Shown here: piece by piece, positions 1-12,600 of the stretch | Numbering within the stretch: position 1 is the first letter of the stretch | Layout of the letters: every line of letters starts with the position of its first letter | Source: Varroa destructor | Lineage: Eukaryota; Arthropoda; Arachnida; Mesostigmata; Varroidae | Direction of reading: 5' to 3' | DNA length: 64,000 nt | NCBI RefSeq assembly: GCF_002443255.2 | Contig: NW_019211456.1 | Span: 27,277,341-27,341,340, forward strand | Program-made: the position numbers and the translations under genes | Notes under the pieces: generated by a model | What the model saw: the letters and a program-made list of their open reading frames with translations, nothing else | The model's database searches: none | Told to the model about the DNA's origin: nothing

Positions 1-674
1 GTTACAAAAGCTGTTAAAGCCGCTTTGCAAGATATTACGTGATGTACGAGTTTGCATCGGCTATATTCTCTAAAACTGGTGCTGACGGCTCGGCGAACGT
101 AGTTCAGTTTTTTCGAGTCACGACAAATTAATTTTTGACGGTAAATTTGACAATGTAGAGGGTCTCAATAACTGACAAAGCAAGTTTTTTTTCACACCAG
201 ACCTAAATATTTCTTGTGGAACGGACAAAATTAATTGAGAAATTGTAGACAATCGTAAAAATCATAGCAAATACAAAATCACTGAGTTCGTTGTTAAAAC
301 AGGGATAAAATGCTATTTTTTATTAGATGGAAAGCAGACAGAAGTATGCGCCAGCCTAACACATCTACATTGTTAAAATCTTACCAAAAAATGTCAAAGA
401 TCAGGAATGAAAAGCAGATATGACACGCGGAAAAGATATAGCAAAAAACTACGAGTTCTTTACGTTTAGCCTAGTACTAATTTCTTGTTTTATTTGTCAT
501 GCGAACTTTTTCTTCTAGAACGCTTTGAGAAGAAAACAGTTGGACCGATACCGAGACTGTGACGGGAGACCCGAATACGACGAGCCAGCGCAGCGCTGGA
601 AGACGGCACGGCCCGTCTGGTAGCGGAAGAGTGCTGTGGTATTTTTAGTATCTGCTAGAACAATAGGCCGTGCA
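1..674 (+). promoter_or_regulatory. Upstream region / possible 5' UTR of the ZMYM-like gene
   Basis: No coding sequence is supported here. The first 480 bases are AT-rich. From about 515 to 674 the sequence is GC-richer and directly abuts the start codon, as a 5' UTR would. A pyrimidine-rich stretch ending in TAG just before 650-660 could instead be a splice acceptor, so a non-coding first exon further upstream is possible. No TATA box or initiator can be assigned with confidence. Confidence 0.35.
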
Positions 675-2140
675 ATGGCCAACGAAGACCTAGATGAGTC
701 GACACAGGACTCCGGCAAGGGGCTTAATGGAGATGCCAAGAAGGATAAAAAGAAAGTGTGCATGCAATGCGGGGCATTGAAAAAGAAACTAAAATTTAAA
801 GTGTTCTACAAAGGCGAACAAGTTCAGCTCTGCAATGAGGATTGCTTTAAGGCATTCAAGGACAAACAGCCGAAAAAGAAAGACAAGTGTGAGGCATGCC
901 ACGAGGAGATCGACCAGAGTGGTTTCCTGTGCTCTCATCTCGGTGCACAACAGCCTCTCTGTTCAGCAAAGTGCTTCGAATTGACAGAACGAAAACACGC
1001 TCCAAGACGAGTATGTTTTGTGTGTATTAAACACCTGACCTCAGGTGATCCTGACCTGCTACTGTGGGAGACGCTTGAATTCTGTGGCGTACCTTGCTTG
1101 CGAAAGTATCAACTACAAATCGGTGCTCAGTGTGCCAATTGTAACGTTGTCGTACAAGAAACATCGTTGGGCAAATACTGCGTTCGGTTTGGTGCGGACA
1201 TCCGTCAGTTCTGTACCGGAAAGTGCCTCGAAGAGTTCAAGAAAGGTCTGAAAGTGTGTGCATATTGTCAGAAAGACTTGACCCGAGAGAAAGTCGAACC
1301 TATCGTGGCACAGGTTGGTGACAAGTGCGCTTTCAAAGACTTCTGCTCGAGGGAATGCGTTAAACATTACGAGAGCCTTACGCCCGCAAGGCCAGTTGAT
1401 CCATCAGAAAAATGTAAAATTTGCTCAAATCGGTGCCAGCCAAAACAGCTACAATTGAAATATGGTATCGATGACAAGGAGCTAGCGTGCGCTTGCAGCG
1501 ACCCGTGCGTTGCTCGATTTCGGTATAATCATAAGCTGGACGGCGGATACTGTGAAAACTGCCACTGTTTTCGCACCCGACCAGGCGAAAGTATTACACT
1601 ACAGTTGGGCGTCAAGGGTCCACGAAAGAAGTTCTGCACAAAGACTTGTCTAAATCTATTCGTACTAAGTCACCGAAAAATTGTCCCTTGTTGCTGGTGC
1701 AAAGTAAAAAAGTATAATTTCGATATGATCGAGCGTTATACCGCCGGTGACGTCGTCCAATTGTTCTGCTCGATATACTGTTTAAATTTGCATAAAGCAA
1801 AAACTTCGCAGGTGGCGAGACAAACTCACCAGCCAGTTCCCGTTGTCCAGGCCCAGTTAGCAGCACAACAAGCCGCAAGTCAAACGCATCGCGCACAGAG
1901 CCTACTGCAAAATAAGGTTTCGGCTGTCCAACAGCATCAGGTGCAACAATTACTTCAACAGCAACAACAGGCCGTGGCCGCCCAACAACAGGCGGCAGCA
2001 GCTGCCGCAGCTGTTGCAGCGGCTCAACAGCAGCAGCAGCAACAAAAGCAACAACAGCAGCAACAGCAGCAACAACAACAACAACAACAACAGCAGCAGC
2101 AGCAACAGGCCGCAGCCAAAACTCAGCAAGGTTTTGTCAA
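675..2140 (+). CDS. Exon 1 of the ZMYM-like gene: eight MYM fingers and first Gln/Ala tract
   Basis: This exon encodes the lysine-rich start and eight consecutive modules of the form CxxC...C...(F/L)C-x3-C-(F/L). Examples of the closing part are LCNEDCFKAF, FCTGKCLEEF and FCSIYCLNLH, which are typical of MYM/TRASH (FCS) zinc-binding units. From about 1,850 the frame turns Gln/Ala rich, with mixed CAG and CAA codons, up to the donor GTAAGT at 2141. The exon ends two bases into a codon. Reading through the donor meets TAA at once, giving a 489-residue protein if the intron were retained. The first module lacks the usual spacing to its neighbours' aromatic residues, so metal binding by every module is not assured. 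Confidence 0.9.
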
Positions 2141-5100
2141 GTAAGTATTAACTGGACTTGTAGATCCAGTTATAATTGAGCTTGAAGCAGTGTAACGTGT
2201 TTGCTTTGTAAATTTAGGTACATATGAGGAGGTGTAGACACGTTTCGGTTCGCACAAGATTCAATCGTCTGAAAGCTAATGCATGTCCGGGTTTAGAACT
2301 CAAAATATTTAGTAGATTAGCTTTAGTATAATAGATGTAGATAAATATCTACATCTATTATACTAAATTTTATCTAGATTTAGTGGCTTCATATCAGTTT
2401 CGTGACTTCGTGCTGCTTCATCGATTCGTGGCACTAAAACGCTTAATTGAGAAGAATCTACACTATTTTAATTTAAAAACGATAAAAACATTTTGAGGAT
2501 ATGCTACCGATTCGTTTGTAAGGCCAGCATTTTGTCGCGTTGGTTTATGCTCTGAAAATGAAAGAAATCGCTGTAATAGACGGATTTTATGGGCTTCTCA
2601 AAATTAGTAGGGTCTTAATACTTACTATCAATGTACCAAAAAACACTTCAATTCACATTATAGATTGATTTAACCAAAAATAACAAGCAAGACAGAAGTA
2701 TCCAGCAATGTCTCTATCAGTTAAAGGTCATATACATAATGTTTTGTTTGTTATTGTGCACAGCCTCGGAACATTATCATCTTTCATTGCTCATCACTAA
2801 CTTTAGGACAACGTTGTTGTTTTTGTCTTGTTATTGACCTGTTTCAACTTCACCCTCGTGTTACAAACAACGAAACGGCGTTGCCTTCAGATGCGACCAG
2901 TGTGGAAAGCTAGCCCGGCCGCAATTTCACTTGACCATGAGCGACGCGTCAGTTCGCAACTTTTGTTGCTATAACTGCGCGTTGTCCTTCCAAAATTTAT
3001 TTAAGAACAAACAGCAGCAGGCAGCCGCCGCTGCAGCAGCAGCAGCCGCAGCTGCCCAGCAACATCAGAATCAAGCGGTCCAACAATTGGCTGCCCAACA
3101 ACAACAACAACAACAACAGCAACAACAACAACAACAGCAACATCAGGCTCAGCAGGTGTTGCAGCACCAACAAGCTCAGCAAACTTTGCTACGTAAGTTT
3201 TGCTATGTTATTCGATTTTTTTTTCTTCAAGGACGCACGCGAAGTAATAAACCTCATTTGTGTGGAACTGGAGTAGATAGTCATGAGTGTTTTTTTTGCA
3301 GTAGAAGGAGATCGGGTGTGACAAAAGAATGAAAACGTTTTCGATATGTAGAGCCCTGTGTCCTTGTGCTTCAACAGGGCCTAGCATTTCAGGTGTCTAT
3401 CGTTATAGCAGGCCATAACACATAATAACAAGTGAAGAACTTGGATTGGTTGCATTTGGAAATCGTTCTTAAATTCAGCTAAATAAGCTTTACTAAGCTT
3501 ACTGCATAAGACGGACTTGATCCAGGCAGCTCAGTTCATTTAATCTGGTGTACATAACATCGACGTTTCCAGGTAACAAGGTCGTATTGACTCAAACTGT
3601 CAATTTGGCGCAAGTGCAAGCCCAGTCAGCGGCTGCTCAGGTCGTCACGCAAGCCGCAACAAATCAAATTAACAAGCGCCTATCGAGTCAGCAGGCGGCG
3701 GCAGCTGCCGCAGCTGTATCTCAACTTGCCCAACTGCCACAGGTGAATCAGGTTGTAAGCAAAGTGTCCACTCCGGTGACTCGAGTCTTTCCGAGTAGCG
3801 CACAAATGTCAATCGCCCAAAGTGGAGGTCAACAAGTGACCGTCACGCAAACGGGTCAAGTGGTAACGCAGGCTAGCGGACAGGTCGCTGGAGTGGTGCA
3901 GTTACCGCCCGGAGTAGTGCAACTGAACAATACGCCTATTGTTGTGCGACCACCCCCGCCGAAAGAGATGCGCAATAAATCTGTCCAGTGTAAACCGTCA
4001 GAGGATGAGGACCAACGTGACAGTGACCGAATCGATGAGGTCGTAACAGGAAAAAGTGAGTTTTTGCTATTCTTAGAGGAATACTCATAAAGCGTAATTA
4101 TAAAGGTACGTTTCTAGAGCGTAATCATTGAGGAATATAAATAAAGCATAGTAATTTAGCGGAATTTAACGTTTCTATATAGATAGGGTTGAAAAAGAGA
4201 GCGCAAACGCACAGGAGTATAACATACATTTATTGCGGTAAACTTGCTAAAACTTCAGTTTTTATTACGACGGTTCTATTTTATTTCCAATTTTGATACA
4301 CTTTTCATGTGCTTTCTATTCGATTCTGCTCTATTTCGTCCTTCGAGATATGTAATCTTATCGATGAATATTGCTGTCTGGCTTGCTTACGTCGACATGT
4401 ATTTGTGGATTCGTTATTAAGCCTTAACTAAAAATGAAATTACAGGAAAACCGGTACTCAAAGGAGTTCTTCTGGATATCGACCAGCTACGGGGCGGCTT
4501 GGAGGGCGAAAAGTTAGTTGAATTTGAATCCGAGTTACATTCATTGGCAAAGGAGCTCGCCGAACGCCTTCTTAAGGAACCAAAGCTCAATGGCGGTCTA
4601 AACAACTACAACGACGGGTCAAGTGGTGGCAAGAAGCGACCACGAGATGACAATGACGACGATAGACAGGCCCAGAAGAATGGCGAGTGCGAGGGCGATA
4701 AAGAGAACAAGAAACGGTTTAAAGACGAGGGCCAAGAGCTTGTCGATGAGGCCCTTCAACGCTGGTCGGAGTGGACAAAACAGCGGAAAACAAGCATTGA
4801 AGGTAGTGAATGTGATGAATTGAAATTGTCGAGCGATGAATTTTCCAAACTAAGTGCTGAAGAGATGAACCAGGCGCTGTGCGCAATCGGCAAAGACACG
4901 CAGGACGACGCCAATACCGAAGATATTTTGCGTCTCGAACGCCTTTTCTTGGGTCTCCAACTTCACCTCGAGCGGGTGAAGCATAAGGCAAACATCTTCA
5001 ATGACGGTGCATTCTGTGCCTTTAACGACTACCTCGTCACACTCACGTCTTCTGTTGAGCCAGAGAAAGTGGTGAGCAAGGGAAAATCATTCAACTATCG

Positions 5101-6313
5101 CAATCTTTTTTGCTTTTAGTTGCTTTTGGGCGGTAATCTAGACAGTTTGATGTATCTTAACGGTGATGTAACATTGAAACAACACGATTTTTTGTGGTTG
5201 GAAATATTGTTAAAAGTGATGGAGTTCGAGATAATATTCAGCTCAGTTCAGCATGTTTTTTTGGTTATCTGTTTTGTTGAACCATCTATTGATTCACATC
5301 TTTTGCGGTTCCATAAAGGATAAATAAACTCCGTTAAACTTCAGTGCTACTTGCCAAAAAGAAGTGTGAGTAATATATTAGTTTTGAACAAAAAGTCGTT
5401 AATTTTTAATGTGTGTTTTATGAATATAATTTTTTCTAACCATATGATTTGCATTGATGTGTTTCTTTTTTACAGGATCCGTCGAAGTTGATTTCGGAGG
5501 ATTTATTTTGGCGTACGAACCAACTTGGTATGGCCTCACCCGACCTTCTTTTCAATACCGTCGCGTTTGTCATTGCCAAACATGCACAGATGTCCGATCC
5601 CGACGCACACGAAGAGCTCAAGCTGGAAAAGGTTCGTTGAATACACCAAAAAGAAGTTTCTAGCTTACGTTAGGTCACTAAGGCTATACACAACAGTAGC
5701 ACACAACATTTCTTGTTGGTCTATGATCAATGACTTTTTGTAGTTAATTACTATTGTTTTTACTATGCTATTGCAGGTTGTTGTAGAAACTCAAGAGGTA
5801 GATGGAACATCGAAGAAGATTTTGAAAGTCAATGACAAGGTCATTCAGGAAAACGTCCTTAACAAGGAACGCTGCCCGGTAGCCATCGTCGAAGCATACA
5901 TATCAAAATGGTATGTTAAATTCCCCTAAGCATTGATATCTTGTTTTCTTTTATCGTGATTTCTATTCAGTTCGTGATCCATGTTGATATTTCTGAATAC
6001 TATCTCACCCTTATAGCATCGGTGTTTTCGGAAGTTCCGTTAGGTTTAACTACATCAACGTTTTTTCCTTTCAACGTGATGTTTCAGTGCGGCGTCTGGT
6101 CGCGGCGCGTCGAGTAGTTTCTATCTTGAGCCGAAAAGTGCAGCTAGCAGTGCTGAAAAGTGCAAAGAAAAGAACGATAGTGAAGACACGCCGTCAGTAA
6201 CATCGCCAGCGTCTACGGCAGACCAGCAGAGCAAATGGTTCACCCAGGACGCTATGGATCGTGACGGTCTTGCCCGAGCGCTCAGCCGCTTCAGAGTGGT
6301 CAGGATGCATTGA
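675..6313 (+). CDS. MYM-type zinc-finger protein (ZMYM2/3/4 / Woc-like), complete seven-exon gene
   Basis: Seven coding exons join in frame with GT-AG introns: 675-2140, 2891-3192, 3573-4055, 4446-5071, 5476-5631, 5777-5910 and 6088-6313 (stop TGA). They total 3,393 nt, or 1,130 residues. The ATG at 675 is chosen because it is the first ATG after an in-frame TAG at 621 and has a G at +4. Eight Cys-rich MYM/TRASH-like modules start near residues 29, 72, 114, 153, 195, 247, 293 and 339. A ninth starts near residue 490, in exon 2. Gln/Ala-rich tracts lie at about 400-487 and 526-590. Exons 4-7 encode a C-terminal domain like that after the fingers in vertebrate ZMYM proteins (DUF3504 type). Family members are nuclear zinc-finger proteins linked to chromatin and transcription; Drosophila Woc is the likely insect relative. 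Family assignment is firm; orthology to one named member is inferred. Confidence 0.9.
2322..2367. repeat. Perfect 22-bp inverted repeat with 2-base loop, in intron 1 of the ZMYM-like gene
   Basis: Positions 2322-2343 and 2346-2367 are exact reverse complements separated by AA. The arms are AT-rich. The transcript of the host gene would form a 22-bp hairpin. The loop is too short for a standard pre-miRNA, so it is more likely a foldback remnant or a small palindromic insertion. Confidence 0.9.
2891..4055 (+). CDS. Exons 2 and 3 of the ZMYM-like gene: ninth finger and low-complexity linker
   Basis: Exon 2 (2891-3192) begins after a TTCAG acceptor and completes the Lys codon left open by exon 1. 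It then gives CDQCGKLARPQF...FCCYNCALSFQNLF, a ninth MYM-like module, followed by a second Gln/Ala tract built of CAA, CAG and GCN codons. It ends at the donor GTAAGT with one base of an Arg codon. Exon 3 (3573-4055) starts after a TTCCAG acceptor and encodes a Gln/Val/Thr/Ala-rich linker with the segment VVRPPPPKEM and a short acidic stretch near its end. The linker has no fold I recognise and looks disordered. Phases of both introns agree with the neighbouring exons. Confidence 0.85.
4446..6313 (+). CDS. Exons 4-7 of the ZMYM-like gene: C-terminal DUF3504-type domain
   Basis: Exon 4 (4446-5071) encodes an Asp/Lys-rich nuclear-type stretch containing KKRPRDDNDDD, then ERLFLGLQLHLERVKHKANIF, which resembles the helix leading into the ZMYM C-terminal domain. 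Exon 5 (5476-5631) gives LISEDLFWRTNQLGMASPDL, matching the ZMYM pattern of Leu-Trp followed by QLG-x-x-SP. Exon 6 (5777-5910) and exon 7 (6088-6313) continue with FYLEPKS and end in a basic helix, SRFRVVRMH, as in the family's C terminus. This domain is related to tyrosine-recombinase-like folds in some published analyses, but I see no complete catalytic set, so enzymatic activity is not proposed. Confidence 0.85.
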
Positions 6314-9300
6314 AGCGCACACGGGAAGCTGGGAAAAGATAGACAATAAGAAAGAGGATATATATATATATATATAAAATATATGTTATAAATGATAATA
6401 GTAGAAAAGGAGTGAGGGACAGGAGACGGCGGGAGAGAAATAGAGGATCACACAGACATATTTAGGAGCATGCTGCCTTAAACGATACGCGGAAAGCATG
6501 CGAGGCGTTACAAACTGTATTTCGTAACTGTATTGCAGTTCGAGATTGATGTTAACAAGAATGGAGGTGCTTTACGAGGTTATAACAGAAAGTTATGTCT
6601 TAGCTCCACTCTTCGAAATGGACTCACTCAGCCCTACACAATTTTCGACTTGTTGCTGTTATTGTTTTGGTTAAGGCGAAGACCGAAGCTGGTTGTTGGC
6701 GTAAAATGGGGGAACATATGTGCGATTGAGTCGACTTCAAAGGATCCGTTTACTCGTTCATCGCTGAGTTATTATCGGTTAATATCGGTATCACATCGAC
6801 GGGTGATAAATTTTTGGCCATCGCAGTGACGAAGACGAAGCTGTAAACTAAAACTGTGCGCCCAAGAGAGACGCAAGCTTGACGCGGTGCTTGCCGGATG
6901 TTGATCCCGTATATGGGGTTAACTAAGTGAAGGCACAGCTTGACAATCGAATATATCATCCGTTTATTTTTGCTCGTTTACGAAGTCTCCTTTAGGTCCG
7001 TTAGGAGTTCTTGATTATTGAGCACAACGTGTCTTCAATTATGATGCCAGGCCGGTTTGATATGTCGTGTCTTTTCGTTTCTTTGAGCGCGCAGTCTCTC
7101 TGTCCCGTTTCTGGTCGATTTTAAAACACTGTTTAACTTCTACGCTTTATCGGATGGTTTGTCCCTGACACCTGTGTTATAGTACATTGCCGTTATAGTC
7201 CCGCGTTTAAAAAAAGACAGAACTTTTGTTTCTGTAAAATTGTTCATAAACAAGGAGTTGCAACCATTACTGCGTTACAATTGCTACCAGCATCACATTC
7301 TGGACCCTATACGTCTTTAAACATAGACAGGACCTAGAGCAAAGTGTAAGGCCATTCTGCTAACAAAGGAAGAGTTCATGAAAGCAGCTTTCACTGGCGT
7401 TGTGCTAGCGGTTTCTAGTACCGTTTCGGAGCCTCATCTCAACTCCGGTAGGATGACGTCGAAATGAATGGATGGCGCCGAAGAAAAACTGAACCCCTGT
7501 AAAGTACCGTAATCTATGGCTCGGAGAACATGTCGCGTATAAGGGAATGTTCAAGAATGAAAAAAGGCGTGTGTGTATCACGCTGTTCGTCTTTATGAGA
7601 CACAGGGAAGAGACTAGCAATTTTTCCTTTTTAAAAATCAAGAGACACGGGCGTTTTTGGCCATTTTTTGCCTGAGGGCGGGTGTCGACCATTAAGAAGG
7701 CACTTTTCAACAACAGAAAATAAATGACTGATAAATGTGTTCATGTAAAACAGGAACACATCGATCTAATTATGTCTGTGTGGATGCGCGCAGAATATGG
7801 GAGAAGCGTCCAGCACTACCGAAAGCGCCACTGATGCCCCTTCCCGTTCCGGAAGTTCCGCTTTTGGATTTTTCTTCGGCCATTTTCCCATTAAGCGCAG
7901 AAGACGATGACAGAGGATTTATTAACTAACTATGAGTTACGATTATTATATATATATATTATATCTATTGTAGCGTTGTAGAGGAATGTCCTTTTAGGTA
8001 GATGGCGGTTGCTGTCTCTAGATAGTGCTAACGACGACAATGCAGATAAGTAATGAATCATTACTGATATTATTATTATTATTATTATTATATATGAATA
8101 ATGAGAATATTTAGGTTATATATATTCTGTAATCGTAACAGGAACGTCCAGGCCGCCAGACATATAAATACGATTTGTCTTTTGGGGATGATGAAGCAAG
8201 GGCATAGGCCCGTATTTACCAATTAACTATGACCATCTCTAGACATTGGCAAGACCGCCGAAATTATTGTACTGGTACTTGAAAATTTGTGAAATTATGT
8301 GAAAAATGTGGCCCCAATGTAAACGAAAATAAGTAAATGGCGTTGATGTAAAAAGAAAGTTTAGAAAGTAAAAACAAATAAGAAAAAAGCAGGCCCTAAT
8401 GGTATCGGATAATTTTCAGATGTTAATATTTGGCTACTAAATAGATCTATTGGTAATGACGAGCAGACAAAATGACCAAATTAAATATTTCTTATTCTGC
8501 GAAAGATGATGATAGAGTGGATAATGAAAGACGGCAGCAAAGCTTTGAGTATGAAGACAATAAAAATAATAATAATACTAATAACTATTAAAGAATAATG
8601 ATGACAATAATAAGATTTATATGGCGAAATCATTCAAGAACAATAATAACGATGATGGTGTTAGTGATAATAAGAATAGCAGACGAAATAATTTTGACAG
8701 AATGTGGTAAACGGCAAAACTAGGGCGAAACCTATGGACGAATAAGTGACAATGAATGAAGCACGAGCTAACTACACATAGATAGAGCATTGTAAAGCGA
8801 ATCGACCGTTAGTGGATAGTAGGTAAAAACGTACATAATAATATTAATAAAAAGACAATAGTTATTACAGTAATAATAATAAATAAACCTACGGCTGCCG
8901 ATCATGATATGAGCGAAGGAACGCGTAAACGTTTGTGCGAAAAAAAATCTGGGTAAAAATGGTGATGAAACATGTATCAAAAACAAACACTTGAAGGGGA
9001 CATATATTTCATGGAAGAGTGGGTCTAGACTAGCAGGTAGGACTGCGGATAAGAGCGATACACGCTTCACAGTCGCGGAAGTTGTGGGCACTTGATGTTA
9101 GGTCGATGCATCAAGAATGGGTGTGTGTGTGTGTGAGAATGCTTGTTGTACGGGAAACAGATATGTTTGGCGCGGTTATTGTTACAACGAACGGTTAAAA
9201 AACAGGAAAGGAAGTGAACCTAACAACAAAAGGGAATCTCACAAGGAATAAAAGACAAAAATTGAGCCTTAAAGACTACTACACCAAAAACTGTTACAAT

Positions 9301-9640
9301 AGTAGCGAATAGTTTGTTAGATGTCATTTAACATCAACATAATGATTCACAATGATAAGCAGACGTTCAGATTGAGAACGGACGAGAGTGAATAGACAAC
9401 AAAAACAGAAGGAAAGCAAGCAAAAGTCATCAAAAGGCCATAGAAATGGTGTGGCACGCTGAATAATGTGCACAACACACATCAGAAATACGGCAACCAA
9501 TGCATAGAGATAACAACAACCGCGACAATATATAAAAGACCCCATTTGTAAGATAGTTTAATGCTTATGTACAAAATCCAGCTGGCAGAGTCACTGTGAA
9601 TATGTTCAGCGTTGATAAATAAAGTTATTAAAATATGATA
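6314..9640 (+). other. Probable long 3' UTR of the ZMYM-like gene
   Basis: Downstream of the stop the plus strand is persistently rich in A and AG, with AAT and GAT trinucleotide runs (for example around 8070-8100 and 8560-8700). I see no protein-like reading frame. An AATAAA lies at 9618-9623, after which the A-rich bias fades. Earlier AATAAA copies occur near 7718, 8560 and 8879, so shorter transcripts are equally possible. A (GT)n run sits at about 9119-9135 and a (TA)n run at 6359-6376. The UTR extent is inferred from composition and the signal only. Confidence 0.4.
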
Positions 9641-9649
9641 CATTATTCT

Positions 9650-12600
9650 ATATACGGTCTGAGTGTTTTTGTTTCGAATTTTTATCGCTTATAATTTTCT
9701 CAAAACTTCTTTTTGTCACCTATTGTGTACGTCAGTAGCGAGTAAGCTAGGGGTAGGCGTCTGCGACAAGCAAACGTTTCGAGAGATTGATAATTTAATT
9801 ATGAAGCGTTTACCTTATACGGTACCTATATACCTATATCACAGTTGACCTTAAGCGAGAATTTTCATCAATTACCCCTGACATAGAATCTAGTTAATGC
9901 TCAGCGTCGAACTGCAAAACCAAGCTGAAGATCCTGCTTGATTTTTCCATGAAATCCTGGTTGGAAGGAAATCATATAGAATTAAGAAAATGAGTGTTGT
10001 TTTTCACGAGTTATTTATTTTTTATTGCCCTTCGTTATTTTGTGTCTTTATTGAAACCCAGTGAGAGTAAATTTACTTTCCTGTTGGTTGGAAAACGCTC
10101 AAAAATGATGAGTTATTTAGGACCAGATATAGTTGCCAACAATTTCTAAATTTTCGAATCTAACACAATTTATTGCAGAAGCCGTTATCCAGGCGTCGTA
10201 CATCCAATATCCAAAACGATGTACGGTCACAGTGGAGTTCACCAGTTTGATCTCAGTCACAACAACCATTTTTATTTAACAACCAGATTTATTATTAAAT
10301 AAAAACTAATTATTTACATTTTAAAAAACGTTTAAAAGTAATGTTTATTACACCCAAAAGTTTTGTAAATATATGCATATCATCTTTACTCTAAGCGACT
10401 TTTTTCCCATCGTATTTGAACATCCCTTGGCAACCCCATTTAGCAATGCTTGTGGCAAACGATTGGCAGTATTAAACATCCGAACCTACCATTATAGTTG
10501 AAAAATAACCAAAGTTGCGTTTAGTAGAGTGAAAAAGGCCGCCTTTGTTCTGACCGAGCTTAATTTTAGCCATTTCGTTTGTGGTGTAGAGTGGGTTTAT
10601 TGAAAAAATATAACAACCTTGCAATAAGGCGAATCGAATATTGCTTGAAATGCTTTTCTTTTGAATTATTCATGATTCGGCGCTTTTCTATTTTTCTTAC
10701 TTGATGTGAATTACTTTAATAAGTGCGTACTATCAAAAGGTAAATAATCGTTAGGCGTTAATTTCTTGTACTCAAATAATTGAACTATTTGAAATAAATT
10801 TGGCAAATGGCAAAAAAATTGCTCTTTGCATTACTTAAAAAAGCAATAACGTTCTCTAGTATAGTAAGTAAGGAATTATGGTTCTTACCTGTAAGCACTT
10901 TCACGCTGATCCTTGGCATACTAAAATATAATTGAGGTCGAAATACAAACATGAAACCTCGTCCATTTTCATCAGCCTAATGGCACCAATTTAGGCGGAT
11001 CGTTTTTTATTCAGTTCCGCAAAGTTGGTGGTCGCTAAATTAAACTTCATGGTGACATATATACTTTGATCAAGCTTATTGTTCACAAATTAAATGTTGA
11101 TCAATGTGATAACAGATGGAGTCCTGGCCTGATTAGGACCTACAACCCGTAATCTATGTACTATGTGATGCGCTACTTCAAAAGTTTCTACTTCAAACTT
11201 CTCTTCTGTAGTTATGAGGCTCTCGTTTAGAACGATATCTAAGATTAGGTGTCGATAAGTACAAAACATGATTATGCGATGTCCTTTTTAACTACACAAT
11301 ACTAAAATGACTTTACCTTTTATTTTCAACAAATTTATTACCAAACAATGACCTTCAGCGCTGCTCCGTTTCGGGCAATCATCACAATCATAATATAATC
11401 ATAGCCGTTTTGTTAAAATATCATAACGTTCTTTGCATAACTAGACAACCTAGCTTTTTAATTACCTTTCTCTTGTGGATCGTTTGGTCGTTATTATTAA
11501 CTGTTACAGAAAAAATCATCGTTATCAACATGGATCTACTATTTGCTCTCACATAACTAAAATAGAAAAATAAAAACACAAAAAATTATATAATTTTTTT
11601 GAAATTAATTTAAATGTTTGTTTTAAATAATTTAAATCTCGTTGTTATTTCTGTATATGCTATATAGTGCTTATTCTGTAATATCATCACTCTGGGGTAT
11701 CTGTGCATCTTAAACATTTTTTGCGGAACGCTTCTATAATTTACTGTCATCCAGATCCAATCGACCAGGCTTATATGCAGTTTTTTTTTGCATCCTGGCT
11801 CCATCATATCGCTACTATTCTTCGTCGTGATCATCATTACCTCATATTTTTTACAAAATATCACAACAAATAAACTATGATTTATATGTATGCATACGTA
11901 TGAACGCTTATGACTGTCACTTTGTATGTCGTTTAATATTTACTATTTCCGTCTTTCTTTAATGATGATCACGTAATAATCGTAATGATTGTATGACGGG
12001 TGACTGATAGAAACAGTGATCTTTGTCGAAGTGAAGGAAACCCTTGGGGGAAGACACGCAGATGTTTTCCCTAGGATATATAGTCAACTTCAACAAGAAT
12101 GCGTCTATCAGTCAATGATGAATGGTGCACGTATGATGATTTCTCAACTTTTGCCTTTTTTCATACGTATATTGTAATTACTTTACTATAATACATCATC
12201 TTCATGCTGATTCTTCATTTTGGTCACCATAGTCGTCATCACAATCACGAAACATAATCGCCTCTCATGTTTCTTCTATACACATTAAATAGGAGACGCA
12301 ATATAGAGTTGTTGACATTGATTCACTTCGACTTGGTCTTTCGGCGAGTGTATGGCTTTAAGACGCGTGGAGCTACAAGTCACGCCACTGAACCCTTGAG
12401 CTCTAAAACCTCGACGAATCAAGCAAATCTCAAATTTGACGTTTGTTTTTTACTTAATCATATTAACCGTTAGATATCGTTGGCGTTGTTTGAATTAGTT
12501 CTCCGGGCTTTTTTCAACTAGGAGTATAGAAGGGCAAGCTATCGCACCTATTCGAAATTGGTGATTAGCATTTCCACCTATATTAGCGATAGAAATGGAA

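Noticed and set aside
636..674. Start of the ZMYM-like protein at a GTG 13 codons before the ATG
   Set aside because: Eukaryotic nuclear genes start at ATG; the ATG at 675 has good context and the upstream codons are followed leftward by an in-frame stop at 621.
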